64,000 nt of DNA from Bromus sterilis (Eukaryota > Streptophyta > Magnoliopsida > Poales > Poaceae), in contig OX465596.1 of the NCBI GenBank assembly GCA_950022295.1, positions 9,672,001 to 9,736,000 of the forward strand, in the 5' to 3' direction. Shown here piece after piece: positions 35,107-46,203 of this stretch. Every line of letters starts with the position of its first letter. The first letter of the stretch is position 1. The position numbers and the translations under genes are program-made. Below the pieces are notes generated by a model. It did not search any database. It was not told the DNA's origin and was given only the letters and a program-made list of their open reading frames with translations.

Positions 35107-35475
35107 CCGTCCGGCTTCCTTCTCCTCCTTACCTCTTCATTCTTATCCTCCTCTCCACCTTCTCCATGGCGCCCTCCTCCTCCTCCCCTCCTCCATGGCT
35201 CCAAGTCTGCTGCTCCTCCTCATCCTCCCCTCCTCCATGGCTAATCCTCCTCCTCATCCTCCCCTCCTCCATGGCTCATCCTCCTCCTCCAAGTTTCCCC
35301 CTCATTCACGGGTCTTCTTCCTCCTCCTCCTCTCCTCCATGGCTCCTAATCCTCCAAGGATCCTCCTCCCCTTTCTTCTTCCTCCTCCCCTCTTCCATGG
35401 CTCCTACTCCTCATGGTTCCTCCTCCCCTTTCTTGGCTCCTCCTCCTCCTCGTCTCTTCCTCCATGGAGCTCTAC
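35107..35475. repeat. CT-rich minisatellite in the small CACTA element
   Basis: Imperfect repeats of a unit around 'cctcccctcctccatggct', roughly eight copies. Open frames on the plus strand translate into Ser/Pro/Leu-rich low-complexity peptides with a repeated Met-Ala, each Met coming from the 'ccatgg' in the unit. They are ascribed to the repeat and not called as genes. CACTA-2 also has a GC-rich CT tract near its 5' end (49010-49380). Confidence 0.75.
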
Positions 35476-35565
35476 ATCCTGAGCAAAAAAAGTTAGATGA
35501 ACGAGACTGAGAATAAAAATGACCAAGCAGAGTGGCTAGATGAACGGGACAAATCATTCAAACAA

Positions 35566-35617
35566 AAAACGAGCAAAAAAACGAGCAAAAAAACGAGCAA
35601 AAAAACGAGCAAAAAAT
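35566..35617. repeat. 12-bp minisatellite 'cgagcaaaaaaa'
   Basis: Four near-perfect copies of 'aaaacgagcaaa' in the right part of the small CACTA element, directly before its right subterminal repeats. It shows no coding significance. Confidence 0.85.
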
Positions 35618-35871
35618 CGTAATCCAGATCCAGATCTAGATTCAAAATTCAAAAAAAAGTTAATGGTGGCGCATCTTCAAAATGCGCCACCCCTAAGAAT
35701 CTTAGGCGTGGCGCATTTCTGAAATGCGCCACACCTATGATTCTTAGGGGTGGCGCATTTGAAATGCGCCACTATTAAGGCCTTATTAGTGGCTTGTCGT
35801 TAGTGGCGCATTTGAAATGCGCCACTAAAAGCAAAAAAAGGACGCCACTAAAAGGCTATTCCCTAGTAGTG

Positions 35872-36864
35872 CCAAGTGTAGCGAAGAAACCAATAGACTT
35901 CTCATTAATATTCCTTCATAGACGACTCCACACTCACGGGTACAAAGCTCTCCACAAAAGTAGTGATAGACCTCAAAGCAACACCTATTTCATAAAGTGA
36001 CTTCCCTAGACATGATATGACTCTACTTGACTCCTAAAGACAATGATAAAGATAAAGATTCCGGGCACTCCCCCAAGCTTGGAACAAGCTAAGGGGGTGC
36101 CATTACCCGAGGAGATTTACTCCTCATTCTTGCTGTGGTTGTTTCTTCAGATCCCTGATGACACGACGAAGGGTTTGGTTCTCTAACTCCAAGACTTCCA
36201 CTTGTATTTTTAGTACACGGAAATCTTCAATGAGTTTGTTGGTGATGCGGAAAGCATGCGTTGATCTTCAAGTGAAGTGGAGGGCCCTGAAAGGTTAAGA
36301 GAAATATCATACTGAGGTTGGACAGATCCCACCATAATGGGATTGCTTGGACCTCCTTGTTGTTGGGCAGTGATAGTCTTGACTTCCTCTCTCATGGAGC
36401 ACTCCATCTCCGCTTGTCTTGCGGAAATTTCTTCTTTGGTATCCCAATCAACGTGCTTCCCTTGATTAAGATCCTTCTGAACTTAACGTAGACGCCATCC
36501 CAGGAAGTCCTCTCCGCTCGAGCCACAAGAAGACATCTCTAGAAACAGCTTTTCACCCTGGCAAAAACAGACCGAGAAAGAAAACACGCGAAATCGAGAG
36601 ATACGGTGCCGGTACTATCCGAGCAAATATATAGCAAAAATTTCCGCAAGAGAAGGAAGGTTTCAAGACTAGGTGGAGTCAGAGGCGGAGTCCAGGGCAG
36701 CCAGGAGGGTGCCCGGCGCGGCCAGGAGGGTGGCCGCGCCAGGGGGCCTCCTGGCCTCCCTGGAGCTCATCTCCGGCTCCACTCGGGCTTCGAATTTTCC
36801 TAATTTTGCAAAAACTATGAAAAGTTAAGTTTTATTGACGTTCGCGGTGTTTTCTTACCATAAT
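35872..36864 (-). other. 3' non-coding region of the Athila-like gypsy element (right part)
   Basis: Sequence between the small CACTA element and the integrase stop codon at 36865. It contains a plus-strand 'ctcccccaagcttgg' at about 36067-36081, reminiscent of a polypurine-tract core on the minus strand, and a GC-rich block (36680-36780) like that in the local LTRs. No ORF has a recognisable domain. Confidence 0.5.
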
Positions 36865-38882
36865 TCATACCTTTTCTAATTCTGCTCCTGCCGGAGTCTG
36901 AAACTGGGCTGCAACATGTTCTTCATGAGTACTTGTATATATCATGTTTGCATCCACATTGATCGGATCACCTGCCATATAATGTTTGAGTCTTTGTCCA
37001 TTCACAACTTGAGGTTTGGTGCCTTCGAAATTATTGATCTTGATTGCACCCGACCGATATACGTCCTCAAAATGAAAAGGTCCTTCCCATCTGGAAAGTA
37101 GTTTACCTGGAGAAAACCTGAAACGAGATCTAAACAACAAAACTTTATCACCAACATTAAATTCACGTTTCAGAATTCTTTTATCGTGCCACTTCTTTAC
37201 CTTTTCCTTGAACATTTTAGCGCTCTCGTAAGCTTCACTTCTCCACTCATCTAGAGAAGTCAAGTTCATGAGACGCTTTTCACCAGCTAACTTTGGGTCA
37301 GCATTCAGCTCTCTGACAGCCCAGAAAGCTTTATGCTCTAACTCTAATGGTAAATGGCAAGCCTTGCCATAGATCATCTTATACGCAGACATGCCCATGG
37401 GGTTTTGTAAGGAGTTCTATACGCCCACAAAGCAACTCCTAACTTCTTTGACCAGTCCTTTCTAGAAATGTTTACTGTTTTCTGCAAGATCAACTTGATC
37501 TCCCTATTGGTGAGCTCAACTTGACCACTAGTTTGAGGGTGGTATGGTGATGCATTCCTATGATTGACATCGTACTTGGCTAGAGCTTTCCTAAAAGCTC
37601 CATGCGTGAAGTGTGACCCTCCATCTGTCATGAGGTACCTTGGTACTCCAAACCTAGGAAAAATTACATCTTTGAGCATTTTCAAAGATGTCTTGTGATC
37701 AACACTCTCAGTGGGGATTGCTTCAACCCACTTGGTTACATAATCAACAACAACTAAGATGTGTGTGTACTTGTGTGAAGGAGGAAAAGGACCCATAAAA
37801 TCAAAACCCCAGCAATCGAAAGGTTCGATCACTAGTGAGTAATTCATAGGCATCTCATTTCTCCTGCTAATGTTACCAACTCTCTGACACTTATCACAAG
37901 ATAGAATGTACCTTCGGGCGTCCTTAAAAAGAGTAGGCCAATAAAAACCTGATTGTAAAACTTTATGTGCGGTCCTTTCACCGGCATGATGTCCTCCATA
38001 GGGACTATCGTGACATTGGCGAAGAATGTCCTGTTGCTCGTGCTCCGTTATATACCTTCTTACGATCCCGTCCACACCTTCTTTATAAAGATGTGGATCA
38101 TCCCAAAAGTAGTGCCTCAAATCCGTGAAGAATTTCTTCCTCTGCTGAAATGTGGAACCTGGAGGCAAAAACTTTGCAACGATAAAATTAGCATAATCTG
38201 CAAACCAAGGGTCGGAATGAGATTGTACTTTTAGAACAGCAAGCTGTTCATCTGGGAAACTGTCGTTGACTGGAATAGGATCGTGTGGGATATCTTCCAT
38301 CCTTGAAAGATTATCCGCCGCCGGATTGTCTTCTCCTTTTCTATCGACAATCTGCAAATCAAATTCTTGAAGAAGGAGTACCCACCTAATGAGTCTTGGT
38401 TTGGCATCCTTTTTCTGCATAAGATACTTAATGGCAGCATGGTCAGTATGAATAATAACTTTAGAATCAACAATATACTGCCTAAACTTATCACAAGCAA
38501 ACACCACTGCCAAAAATTCCTTCTCGGTAGTAGCATAATTCTTTTGAGCACTATCAAGTGTTTTGTTGGCATAGTGGATGACATTCAACTTCTTGTCAAC
38601 CCTTTGTCCTAAAATAGCTCCAACAGCAAAATCACTAGCATCACACATAATTTCAAAGGGCAAATTCCAGTCAGGTGGTTGTACTATAGGAGCGGTTATC
38701 AAGGCTTTCTTAAGAACTTCAAAAGCTTCCTTACAATCTTCATCAAATACAAAAGGAGCATCCTTCTGGAGAAGATTGGTAAGGGGTCTCAAAGTCTTAG
38801 AAAAATGCTTCATAAATCTTCTATAGAAACCAGCATGACCTAGAAAACTACAAATACCTTTAATGTCCCTTGGATAAGGCAT
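36865..38882 (-). pseudogene. Gypsy (Athila-like) RNase H and integrase region (broken)
   Basis: The frame 38882-37374 encodes the end of the reverse transcriptase and the RNase H (MCDASDFAVGAILGQ, TEKEFLAVVFACDKFRQYI, IIHTDHAAIKYL). The integrase follows: zinc motif with HxxxH and CxxC (HHAGERTAHKVLQ, CDKCQRVG), then the catalytic core with Asp in WGFDFMGPFP, Asp in LMTDGGSHF and Glu in QVELTNREIK. A frameshift near 37390 moves the frame to 37398-36865, which holds the integrase C-terminal part (MIYGKACHLPLELEHKAFWA, GDKVLLFRSRFR, KLLSRWEGPF). These proteins would process and insert retrotransposon DNA in the nucleus. The frameshift makes this copy defective. Confidence 0.88.
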
Positions 38883-39825
38883 CCTTTCAATATCTTAAAT
38901 TTTGCCTTGTCCACTTCAATTCCCCTTTCGGAAATCTTGTGTCCAAGAACTATCCCTTCGTTAACCATGAAATGGCACTTCTCCCAATTAGCACCAAATT
39001 TGTTTCTTCACATCTCTGCAAAACTTTATTAAGATTGTGGAGACGGTGGTCAAAGGAGTTTCCATAGACGGAAAAGTCATCCATGAAAACTTATACAATC
39101 TCCTCACAGAAACCATGAAATATTGCAGACATACACCTCTGAAAAGTAGCAGGTGCATTACACAAACCGAAAGGCATACGCCTATAAGCATAAGTACCGT
39201 AAGGACACGTGAAAGTGGTCTTCTCTTGATCCGCGGTGTTGACGTGAATCTGGGAGAAGCCAGAGTACCCATCAAGATAGCAGAAGTGGGTGTTTTTAGA
39301 CAACCGCTCGAGCATTTGATCAATAAAGGGCAAAGGATAGTGGTCCTTCCGGGTGGCCTTGTTTAGCTTCCTGAAATCAATACACATTCTATATCCAATA
39401 ATAGTCCTCTGAGGTATTAGTTCATTTTTATCATTAGGAACAACAGTCATACCTCCTTTTTTTGGAACACAATGAATGGGACTTACCCACTTACTATCAG
39501 CTATAGGATAGATGATACCTGCGGCTAGAAGTTTGAGAACCTCCCTCCTAACCACGTCCTTCATCTTTGGGATCAACCGTCGTTGATGATCAACAACCGG
39601 TTTAGCATCGGGCTTGAGATTGATAGTATGTTGGAAAATGGATGGACTAATACCCTTGAGATCATCAAGAGTATAGCCAATAGCACCTCGGTGTCTGCGG
39701 AGTGTCTCCAATAATCGCTCTTCTTCATACCCTGAAAGGTTAGAATTGATAATAACAGGATATACTTTCTTTTTATCTAAATAAGCATACTTGAGCGTAT
39801 CGGGTAGTGGTTTTAGGTCGAACAC
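38883..39825 (-). pseudogene. Gypsy (Athila-like) reverse transcriptase (broken)
   Basis: The frame 39825-39091 carries the typical N-terminal RT blocks (IIYPIADSKWVSPIHCVPKK, RMCIDFRKLNKATRKDHYPL, FCYLDGYSGFSQI, FGLCNAPATFQRCM). A TAA stop at about 39091-39093 stands a few bases before the catalytic FMDD box (VFMDDFSVYG), which is itself intact. Past the box a frameshift moves the coding into another frame, and the thumb-like part reappears in the next region. The FMDD variant with VYG after it is characteristic of the Athila group in plants. Confidence 0.88.
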
Positions 39826-39910
39826 CGGGTCTTCTTTCGGTTGCGAGAGGATTCCTAAAGGTTCAACCGGGAGGTTGTGCTTCAGGATGGGAGTTTGTCT
39901 TAAAAATATG

Positions 39911-41554
39911 TCTTATAGTTCATCCCTCTCCTGCATATGTATATCATTCTCGTGGTCTTCCATAAATTGCTGCAAAGTGTCATTAGGAGGAATAGCAATG
40001 GAAGCAATTTCTCCAATAATTTTGTCATTACTTGACTGGTCCGGACCACGAGGCTTCTTAGAAAACTTAGAAAAATTAAATTCATACGGCTCACCGTTGA
40101 ATTCAACAGAAACTTTACCTTTCTTGTAATCTATTATAGCTCCGCAAGTGCTGAGGAAGGGCCTACCAAAGATAATAGGGCAAAAACCAGCTTGCACTGA
40201 ACCAAGTACAAGAAAGTCTGTAGGATATTTTACCTTCCCGCAGAGTACTTCAACATCTCTTACAATCCCAACTGGAGAGATTGTTTGTTTATTTGCAAGA
40301 TGGATAGTGACATCTATGTCCTCGATCTCACACGGCTGAATCTCGTGCATGATCTCTTGATAAAGTGTGAAGGGAATAGCGCTAACGCTAGATCCCAAAT
40401 CACATAGCCCAAAGTAATTATGATCTCCTATTTTTACAGATACAACTGGTGTACCTGAAATTGGGCCTTTGTTCCTGGCTGTGACAATGTTAGTGGCAAC
40501 AGCACAAAAACTAATAGTGGATTCTTCGATATCACTGGTTACCAGATCCTTGACCATTGCAACTTGAGGCTGGACCTTGATCATGTCCTCAGGTTCGTCA
40601 GTGGTCCTTCTATTCTTGTTTAGGATACCTGTAACAAAAGAGTGCTCCTTTATCCTGGAGGGATAAGGAGGCTGTTCATACACAACTGCAGGTAAAACAG
40701 GATCACTAACATTAATTTCAATTGGTGACTCCTTGAAAGGTTTATGATGTTGACTCTCCTTCTTCCTGGAAGAATCAATATGAGAAGCAAAGTCCTTGCA
40801 AAATTCAACCATTAGCTGGGAATCAAGACCAATTTTAGAGCAAAAGGTATTAAAGTAATCAGTCTTCACATAACTCTCAATGTAGTCATGCTCATAGTTT
40901 ATAGCGGGTTCAATACCTTTATAAATTTCCCAGTCTTCAGTGTTCTTCTGGATCCTTTCTATAAGATCCCATTTCTCTTCCATACTTCTGGTCTGGAATA
41001 CCCCACTAGAGGAGGCATCCAACATCTCCTTGTCCTGACGAGAAAGCCTGGCATAAAAATTTGTAAGTATAATTTCCTTGGGGAGCTCATGGTTTGAGGC
41101 ATTTGAGCATGAGGGACTTCAGTCTCCCCCAAGCATGAGCGATGCTCTCTCCGTCGCGAGACCAAAAGTTGTAGATGTAGTTCCTGTCTTGGTGAATTTC
41201 ACGAAGAGGATAAAACTTTGCATAAAAGAGAGACATAAGCTCTGGCCACTCAAGCAGATCAGAGTTATCGAGTAGCTTATACCAATCTGAAGCTTTATCT
41301 TTGAATGATATGGAGAATAGTTTCTTCATGATGAACTCCATCGTCACACCTGCAAGCTTAAATGAAGAACATAATTGTGATAAATATAGCAGGTGTTCTC
41401 CCGAATGTCCTTCTCCTGTATAACGATTAGCCAAGACAAAATCAACAATACCAGATGGTATTTTATAGGGCACAATTTCAGTATGGGTAGGAGTGACCAC
41501 CACAGTCGTGGGGCGGCTCCTTACCAGCAACGAACCAACAGCAGAAGAGTCCAT
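39911..41554 (-). pseudogene. Gypsy (Athila-like) gag and protease region (broken)
   Basis: Gag starts at about 41554 (MDSSAVGSLL) and shows the retrotransposon gag core (FKDKASDWYKLLDNSDLLEWPEL, FYAKFYPL, RDGESIAHAWGRLKSLMLKC). The frame stops at 41087 and coding continues in 41025-39913, which ends in an aspartic-protease-like domain (LCDLGSSVSAIPFTLYQEIM with the catalytic Asp, then IIFGRPFLSTCGAIIDY). A TAA at 39911-39913 ends that frame just before the spacer leading to RT. No CCHC zinc knuckle was seen, as is often the case in Athila-type gag. Confidence 0.82.
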
Positions 41555-41622
41555 AAGGACTGAAAGTAACAACAGAAAATAAAAGTTCTCTTACCGGCTT
41601 CACTTACCAATAGCTCTACACT

Positions 41623-41639
41623 CCCCGACAACAGCGCCA
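41623..41639 (-). other. Primer-binding site of the gypsy element
   Basis: On the minus strand this reads TGGCGCTGTTGTCGGGG, eleven bases after the LTR end. It is a slightly mutated tRNA-Asp-type site (two differences from the site at 31853-31869) and identifies 41651-43139 as the 5' LTR. Confidence 0.75.
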
Positions 41640-41650
41640 GAAAAGCTCGT

Positions 41651-43139
41651 TGATGGCGGAGAAGTTAATAGGTTTAGTTGGGTTGCCTTCCCTGTTAACC
41701 GCGCCAATAAACGATTCTTGATAACCCACAAGTCTAGGGGATCAATTGTAGCTTTTTGATAAATAAGAGTATCGATCCCACAAGGAGCAGAAGGTGTTGA
41801 TAAGTGACAGTGGATAAGGAAAGGGCTGCAAACACTCAAAGGTAAATATTTAGGGGTTTTTGGTTTAAGCAACAGAAAAGTAAAAGACATGCAAAGTAAA
41901 GAGGGTAACTGAGGAGTAGCAAGTGGCCCAATCCTTTCACAAGGATAAGCCTAGGAACTGAACTTATAAAAGCTAAAGCGTTCTCGAGAAAACACGGGAG
42001 AGATAGTCAAGTCACTTTCACCATACTCCGCAAGTAATATGTACCATGTTGATAAGTGTCGGTGGGTGGATCAATGCTAGTACACCTTCTAGACTAAGAT
42101 AAGTGTACTCTTATGATTACACACCTTGCAAGCATCCGCAAATACAAGGTAGTAATTAAGGCATAAGCCTAACCACAACATTACGATCAAGGATCCATAA
42201 CTCCCTTGTGTGAAAGTCTGCGAACTGGGGTTCAGGTTTCTGTCACTCCGGCAACCCACCATAAGCATCCTTTGTGCACAATGTATTCCTCTATGCCCAT
42301 GAAAGGTTAAGTGTTATGTGTTCGACTCACATAACACCACTAGAGAAATAACAACGCAACTTAAGTATCAAACAACACATAATACTTCAACATCATATGA
42401 CTACTAACAACTAGACTTCTCCCATGTTCTCAAGAACTAAAGTAACTACGCACAAGACATAAAAGAGATCATGATCAGAGGTGATAGATGGGTGGTAAAC
42501 AATCTGGACACAATGATATTTCTCCAACAAAACTCAATAGCATTCACCACAAAGTAGTAATCGACACCAACAGAGTAGAGAGGATAGATAGTACGGATTA
42601 CAACACAAGTTGCAATTGTGAGATGAGATGGGATGGAGATGGAGATGGTGCTGATGTTGGGGATGATGTTGATGATTCCCGTGATGATGATGATGATGAT
42701 GGCGACGATCTCCCCTTCCGGATATGGCTTTTCTCCTCTGTAGGTTTCCGCCCCGTGGCGGCGGCGAAACACGGAAACGACTGTTGTTTAGGGGTTTCCA
42801 CCCCAGGGGGCTTATATAGGCAAAAGGGGGCACCGAGGGGGGCCACCAGGCACCCTTCTGGCTGCCTGGTGGGTCCCCTCACCTCCTCCTTCGGTGATCC
42901 CAAGTCAATCTTCGTAAAAATGCTCCCCGTAAAATTTCATCACACGTGGACTTGATCTGATTCAGCAACTTGGTATCCACTTTTTACCGCTGAATTCTGG
43001 TTCTGCTGATTCGGCACCGGAAAGTTGTAAACTTTGTAAAATAAGCCAAAACAACATAAGAACAATACTTTAAAGTGGAATATATCAATGAATAGGGTGA
43101 AATCACAATATAAAATAGTGATGCTTTTTGGACGTATCA
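41651..43139 (-). repeat. 5' LTR of the Athila-like gypsy element
   Basis: On the plus strand it runs from 'tgatggcggag' to 'ttggacgtatca' (1489 bp). A TATA-like CCTATATAAG (minus strand) is at 42811-42820. It holds a GATG/TGATGA-rich microsatellite (42620-42710). It shares a GC-rich block ('ggctgcctggtgggtcccctc') with the LTR fragment at 25253 but is a different family. The 5 bases outside are ccggc; the matching 3' copy is not in the window because the element's 3' end is missing. Confidence 0.85.
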
Positions 43140-44730
43140 CCGGCCGCCGTGGAAGCTCACTGCCGTTGCCGCCATGGGCACCCGAGGCCGCCACTGACGT
43201 CACGCATGCCCGCGCACCCGCAGTCGCACGTCTGTGTCGCCCGTGGCCACTCCCAGGCTGCCCTATGCGCGCGTCTGGCCGCGCCCTTGCCGCGTCCTGG
43301 ACATGGTCGTCCACCCCTTGGCCGCGCTTGAGCCATCCTCTCTCGTGCCCAGCTGCGACTGTTGCTCCTGACGGAGTTTCGTCGCTCCCCTGCACCGTCC
43401 TGCTGCTGCCGCCCACACCCCCAATGCGCCCCCTCGCCGGAACGCGCTTGCCGCCGTGCCGTGACTCGCCGCCGGCCGTGCACGACTGGGTTTTCCCCAG
43501 GACTAACCCCCCCCATGTTAATTGAAATATTATAAAACAACCCCCTAGGCAATGACAGTAGGCCCATGCCCCTCTAATTAGCATTAGAGTAAACCCAAAT
43601 AGAGAACTAACCCATGTACATATGACAAGTGTGCCCTCTGTTATGTTAATTAAATACAATGAATTTAATAACCCCCTTTAGTATGATATGTGGGCCTCTC
43701 CTGCTTTTTGTTAATTAAGACATTTAATTAAAAGTGGTGTGTATGACAGATGGGCCCCACTGGTTATTTAGATTAAAAGAAAATAGAGTTTATTAACTGT
43801 GTATGACATGTGGGGCTATTCACTAATTAATCATTTAAATAAACTAAACCTCTGTATTAAGCTACTGTACATGACAATGGGACCCCACCTGTCAGTTTGA
43901 CTGGTCAACAACACTGTTTTGGATAATGTTGTATTTAAATATTAAAAGAATTCCAGGAATTGCTATAAATTCAATAAAACTTAGAAAATCAATATCTTTT
44001 AAAACGTAATAAGTCAGATGAAAATATTTTAAATATCAAAATTGATCGGAAAAATGACACGAATACAAATACGCTACCCGTGTACCCATCGCACCCCCTA
44101 ACATACCGAACATGGAACATTTCCCCTCTGGTTCATCTGTCTTTCAGACGACCGGAGCCGGTAAAACTTTTCGGATGAAAATGTTCTAAATATGAAAGTT
44201 GTTCAGAATGGATCAATGAGAACGGATACACTATCCACATGTATGTCAGATGTCTCTAACGCTGCAGACATGGAACCTTCCCCCCTCCGGATCATCTGCC
44301 TTGTAATCAACTGGTACTGACGGGACATCCCCGAATAAATTACTGCTCCGCCTAAAATAATTAACATTGCGCTAGAACATCGTGTACAATTCAATTGTCA
44401 TGTCCTTTTTCTGTGTTTGTATTGTGTGCATTGTATTTACTATTTCTCCCTCCCCCCTTTTATTCTCCGGTAGCCCCCGTTGCTGCCGCCGACGACACCA
44501 TTGCCGAGTACGACTACTTCGTCGACGACCGTACCCCTATTGTCGAGCTTCCAGGCAAGCAAAGTCATTTTCTTCCCCAGATATCGCCTATCTTTCCGTA
44601 CATTTCTTGCACTAGGCATTGCTGCTATTACGTTACAATCCTATTCAATTGCATAGCCTGTCATTGTCGCCCCTTGATTACCTTTCTGTTATTGTTAGAG
44701 CAAAGTCTTGCCGCCATGTGTTTTGGATAT
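43140..44730. other. LTR-like repetitive tract, left of the copia fragment
   Basis: A GC-rich part (43140-43510) is followed by an AT-rich part with recurring 'gacatgtgggcc'-like phrases (43510-44060), then a CT/GC-rich block (44420-44560) with 'cgacgacaccattgccgagtacgac'. No ORF looks like a real protein. The same three-part layout recurs at 46204-48398, suggesting two diverged copies of one LTR retrotransposon type. No termini, primer site or target duplications were identified. Confidence 0.4.
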
Positions 44731-45972
44731 TGTTGGACAAGACAGTAGAGGAACTAACAATGTTTTCTAGTGTAAACAGTGTATTAGGTTCCTGAAGGAC
44801 AAGCTAGGTGGTAAAGCTTTAAGGAAGGTTTTCACTTTATCAAAGCATTACCCCTTGGAGTGAAGCTTAATCACGAAGGATGACCCCAAAAAATGAAGGT
44901 GTCGTGAAGCTCAACTCATCGAAGGAAATGAAGAAGACGGCACAAGACATAGACGTTTTTGTGTAGATCTTTTTCTGTTCTTTGAGTCATAGGACAAACC
45001 GTACTATCAAGAGGGGTTTCTAGTTTGTGGACACCGAAGTTTATGTGAAAATGCTCGGATCAAATCTAAACCCAGTGAGAAGCCTGAGTGAAGAAAACTC
45101 ATATGCACTGAGTTAAGCTTCGGTAGCAAAGACTTCGTTCTTTGGCTTCCGAAGCAGAACTAAGTCTGTGAGTCAGCTTTACTTGTTCCTCAAGTAAAGT
45201 TGCGCATTGATGACTAATACGACCGTTGTGGACACGTGTCAAGCTGTCGCTTCGGGTCAAATCAATCATTCCACACCTCGGGATCGCCACCTATAAATAC
45301 GCCGCCCCCTCCTCCATTTGCGGCGGGCTGCTCAAAGATTATTCCTGAGAGAGACTGAAGTGAGCACCCCAAGAACGCCACCGAAGCAAAACCCAACAGC
45401 CAAACCACCGAATCCTAAGTCCTACTGATCGGAGTAGATTCATCATGACTTAGGTGAAAGCTTGCTAACCTTTTTATCTTGGAGAACTGCAATTATCCTA
45501 GACGGTTAGAGAGTCGACTTCAGAGAGCGAAGAGTAATTGTCGCCTCGAAGATCAAGTCTGTCAAAGGTTTCGAAGATTTCCTTGATAATCTACCACGAG
45601 TCAAAAATGGACAAGTTCGAGGAACTTGTTGCAGTGGAGCAACGGACGGAGAGAGATTTGCTCCAGGAGTTCAGTCACCAGTCCCTCCAACCAGACGTAG
45701 CGCTTTGCAGAGCGTGAACTGTTCGAACAAACATCGCCGAGTCAAGTTCGTTTTACCTTAAGCATTTACATTTCGCACTTACTTCTGCTTCACTGTTATG
45801 CTTCAATGTGTTATGATTCGATATGTTTATTTCGATTCCTGTTATGCTTCACTGTTCTTGAATCTTTTGTTCTTCCTATGTGTTGTTATTCCACTTCACT
45901 TCAAAGTTTCAAAGAAAATTTTAAGTGATCATTCACCCCCTCCCCCTCTGATCATATACTTGGACTTTCAGT

Positions 45973-45984
45973 TGGTATCAGAGC
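45973..45984 (+). other. Primer-binding site, initiator tRNA-Met type
   Basis: TGGTATCAGAGC, the standard plant copia primer-binding site complementary to initiator tRNA-Met, lies two bases after the LTR end at 45970. Confidence 0.9.
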
Positions 45985-46033
45985 TAGGCACTTCCTACAC
46001 TCTGTGTGTTTTGGATTAACCTCCTGGAGTGTA

Positions 46034-46203
46034 TGTCTAGTATGTCTTTTTCAGCTGTTCACTCCAGCGAACCTATTCCTATTTTCAATGGGAAGGATTA
46101 CTCTTACTGGAAGGACAAGATGATGAGGAATATCATTGCTATGAATTCTGCTTCCTGGGGTGTTGTCAAGAATGGAGTTCTGTCAGAACCCTCTGTTAGG
46201 TAA
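46034..46203 (+). pseudogene. Copia gag N-terminal fragment
   Basis: Starts MSSMSFSAVH and carries the copia gag N-terminal hallmark of aromatic residues (PIFNGKDYSYWKDKMMRNII). The frame ends at TAA 46201-46203, exactly where the sequence departs into unrelated repetitive DNA. The stop probably belongs to the new flank and this is a truncation, not a point mutation. Everything downstream (capsid, pol) is missing. Confidence 0.8.

Larger units (their letters stand above)
34355..35871. mobile_element. Non-autonomous small CACTA element (1517 bp)
   Basis: It starts CACTACTAGGGAAATAGC at 34355 and ends with the inverted GGCTATTCCCTAGTAGTG at 35871. CCA on both sides (34352-34354 and 35872-35874) is the 3-bp target duplication. 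Both ends carry subterminal repeats built on 'aggggtggcgcatt' and its complement (34392-34605, 35017-35095 and 35664-35845). No transposase is encoded. Terminal and subterminal sequences match those of CACTA-3 at 59779, the likely source of transposase in trans. The middle holds a C-homopolymer (34638-34655) and a CT-rich minisatellite. Confidence 0.93.
44731..46203 (+). mobile_element. Truncated Ty1/copia element (LTR, primer site, gag start)
   Basis: A plausible LTR starts TGTTGGACAAGAC at 44731 and ends '...ggactttca' at 45970. It is followed by the primer-binding site and the first ~55 codons of a copia gag. The sequence then changes abruptly at about 46200. A TATA-like 'ctataaata' at 45291-45299 sits in the LTR. 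The LTR start is a best guess (TG plus homology-like context); its end is fixed by the primer site. Confidence 0.7.

Noticed and set aside
35072..35510. Ser/Pro/Leu-rich proteins starting MAPSSSS
   Set aside because: Low-complexity translation of a CT-rich minisatellite inside a non-autonomous CACTA; several frames are open at once, as expected from the repeat.
42488..43567. ORFs across the gypsy LTR and its right flank (for example 42488-42955, 43088-43525)
   Set aside because: They cross the microsatellite and the LTR border, overlap each other on both strands and show no domain.
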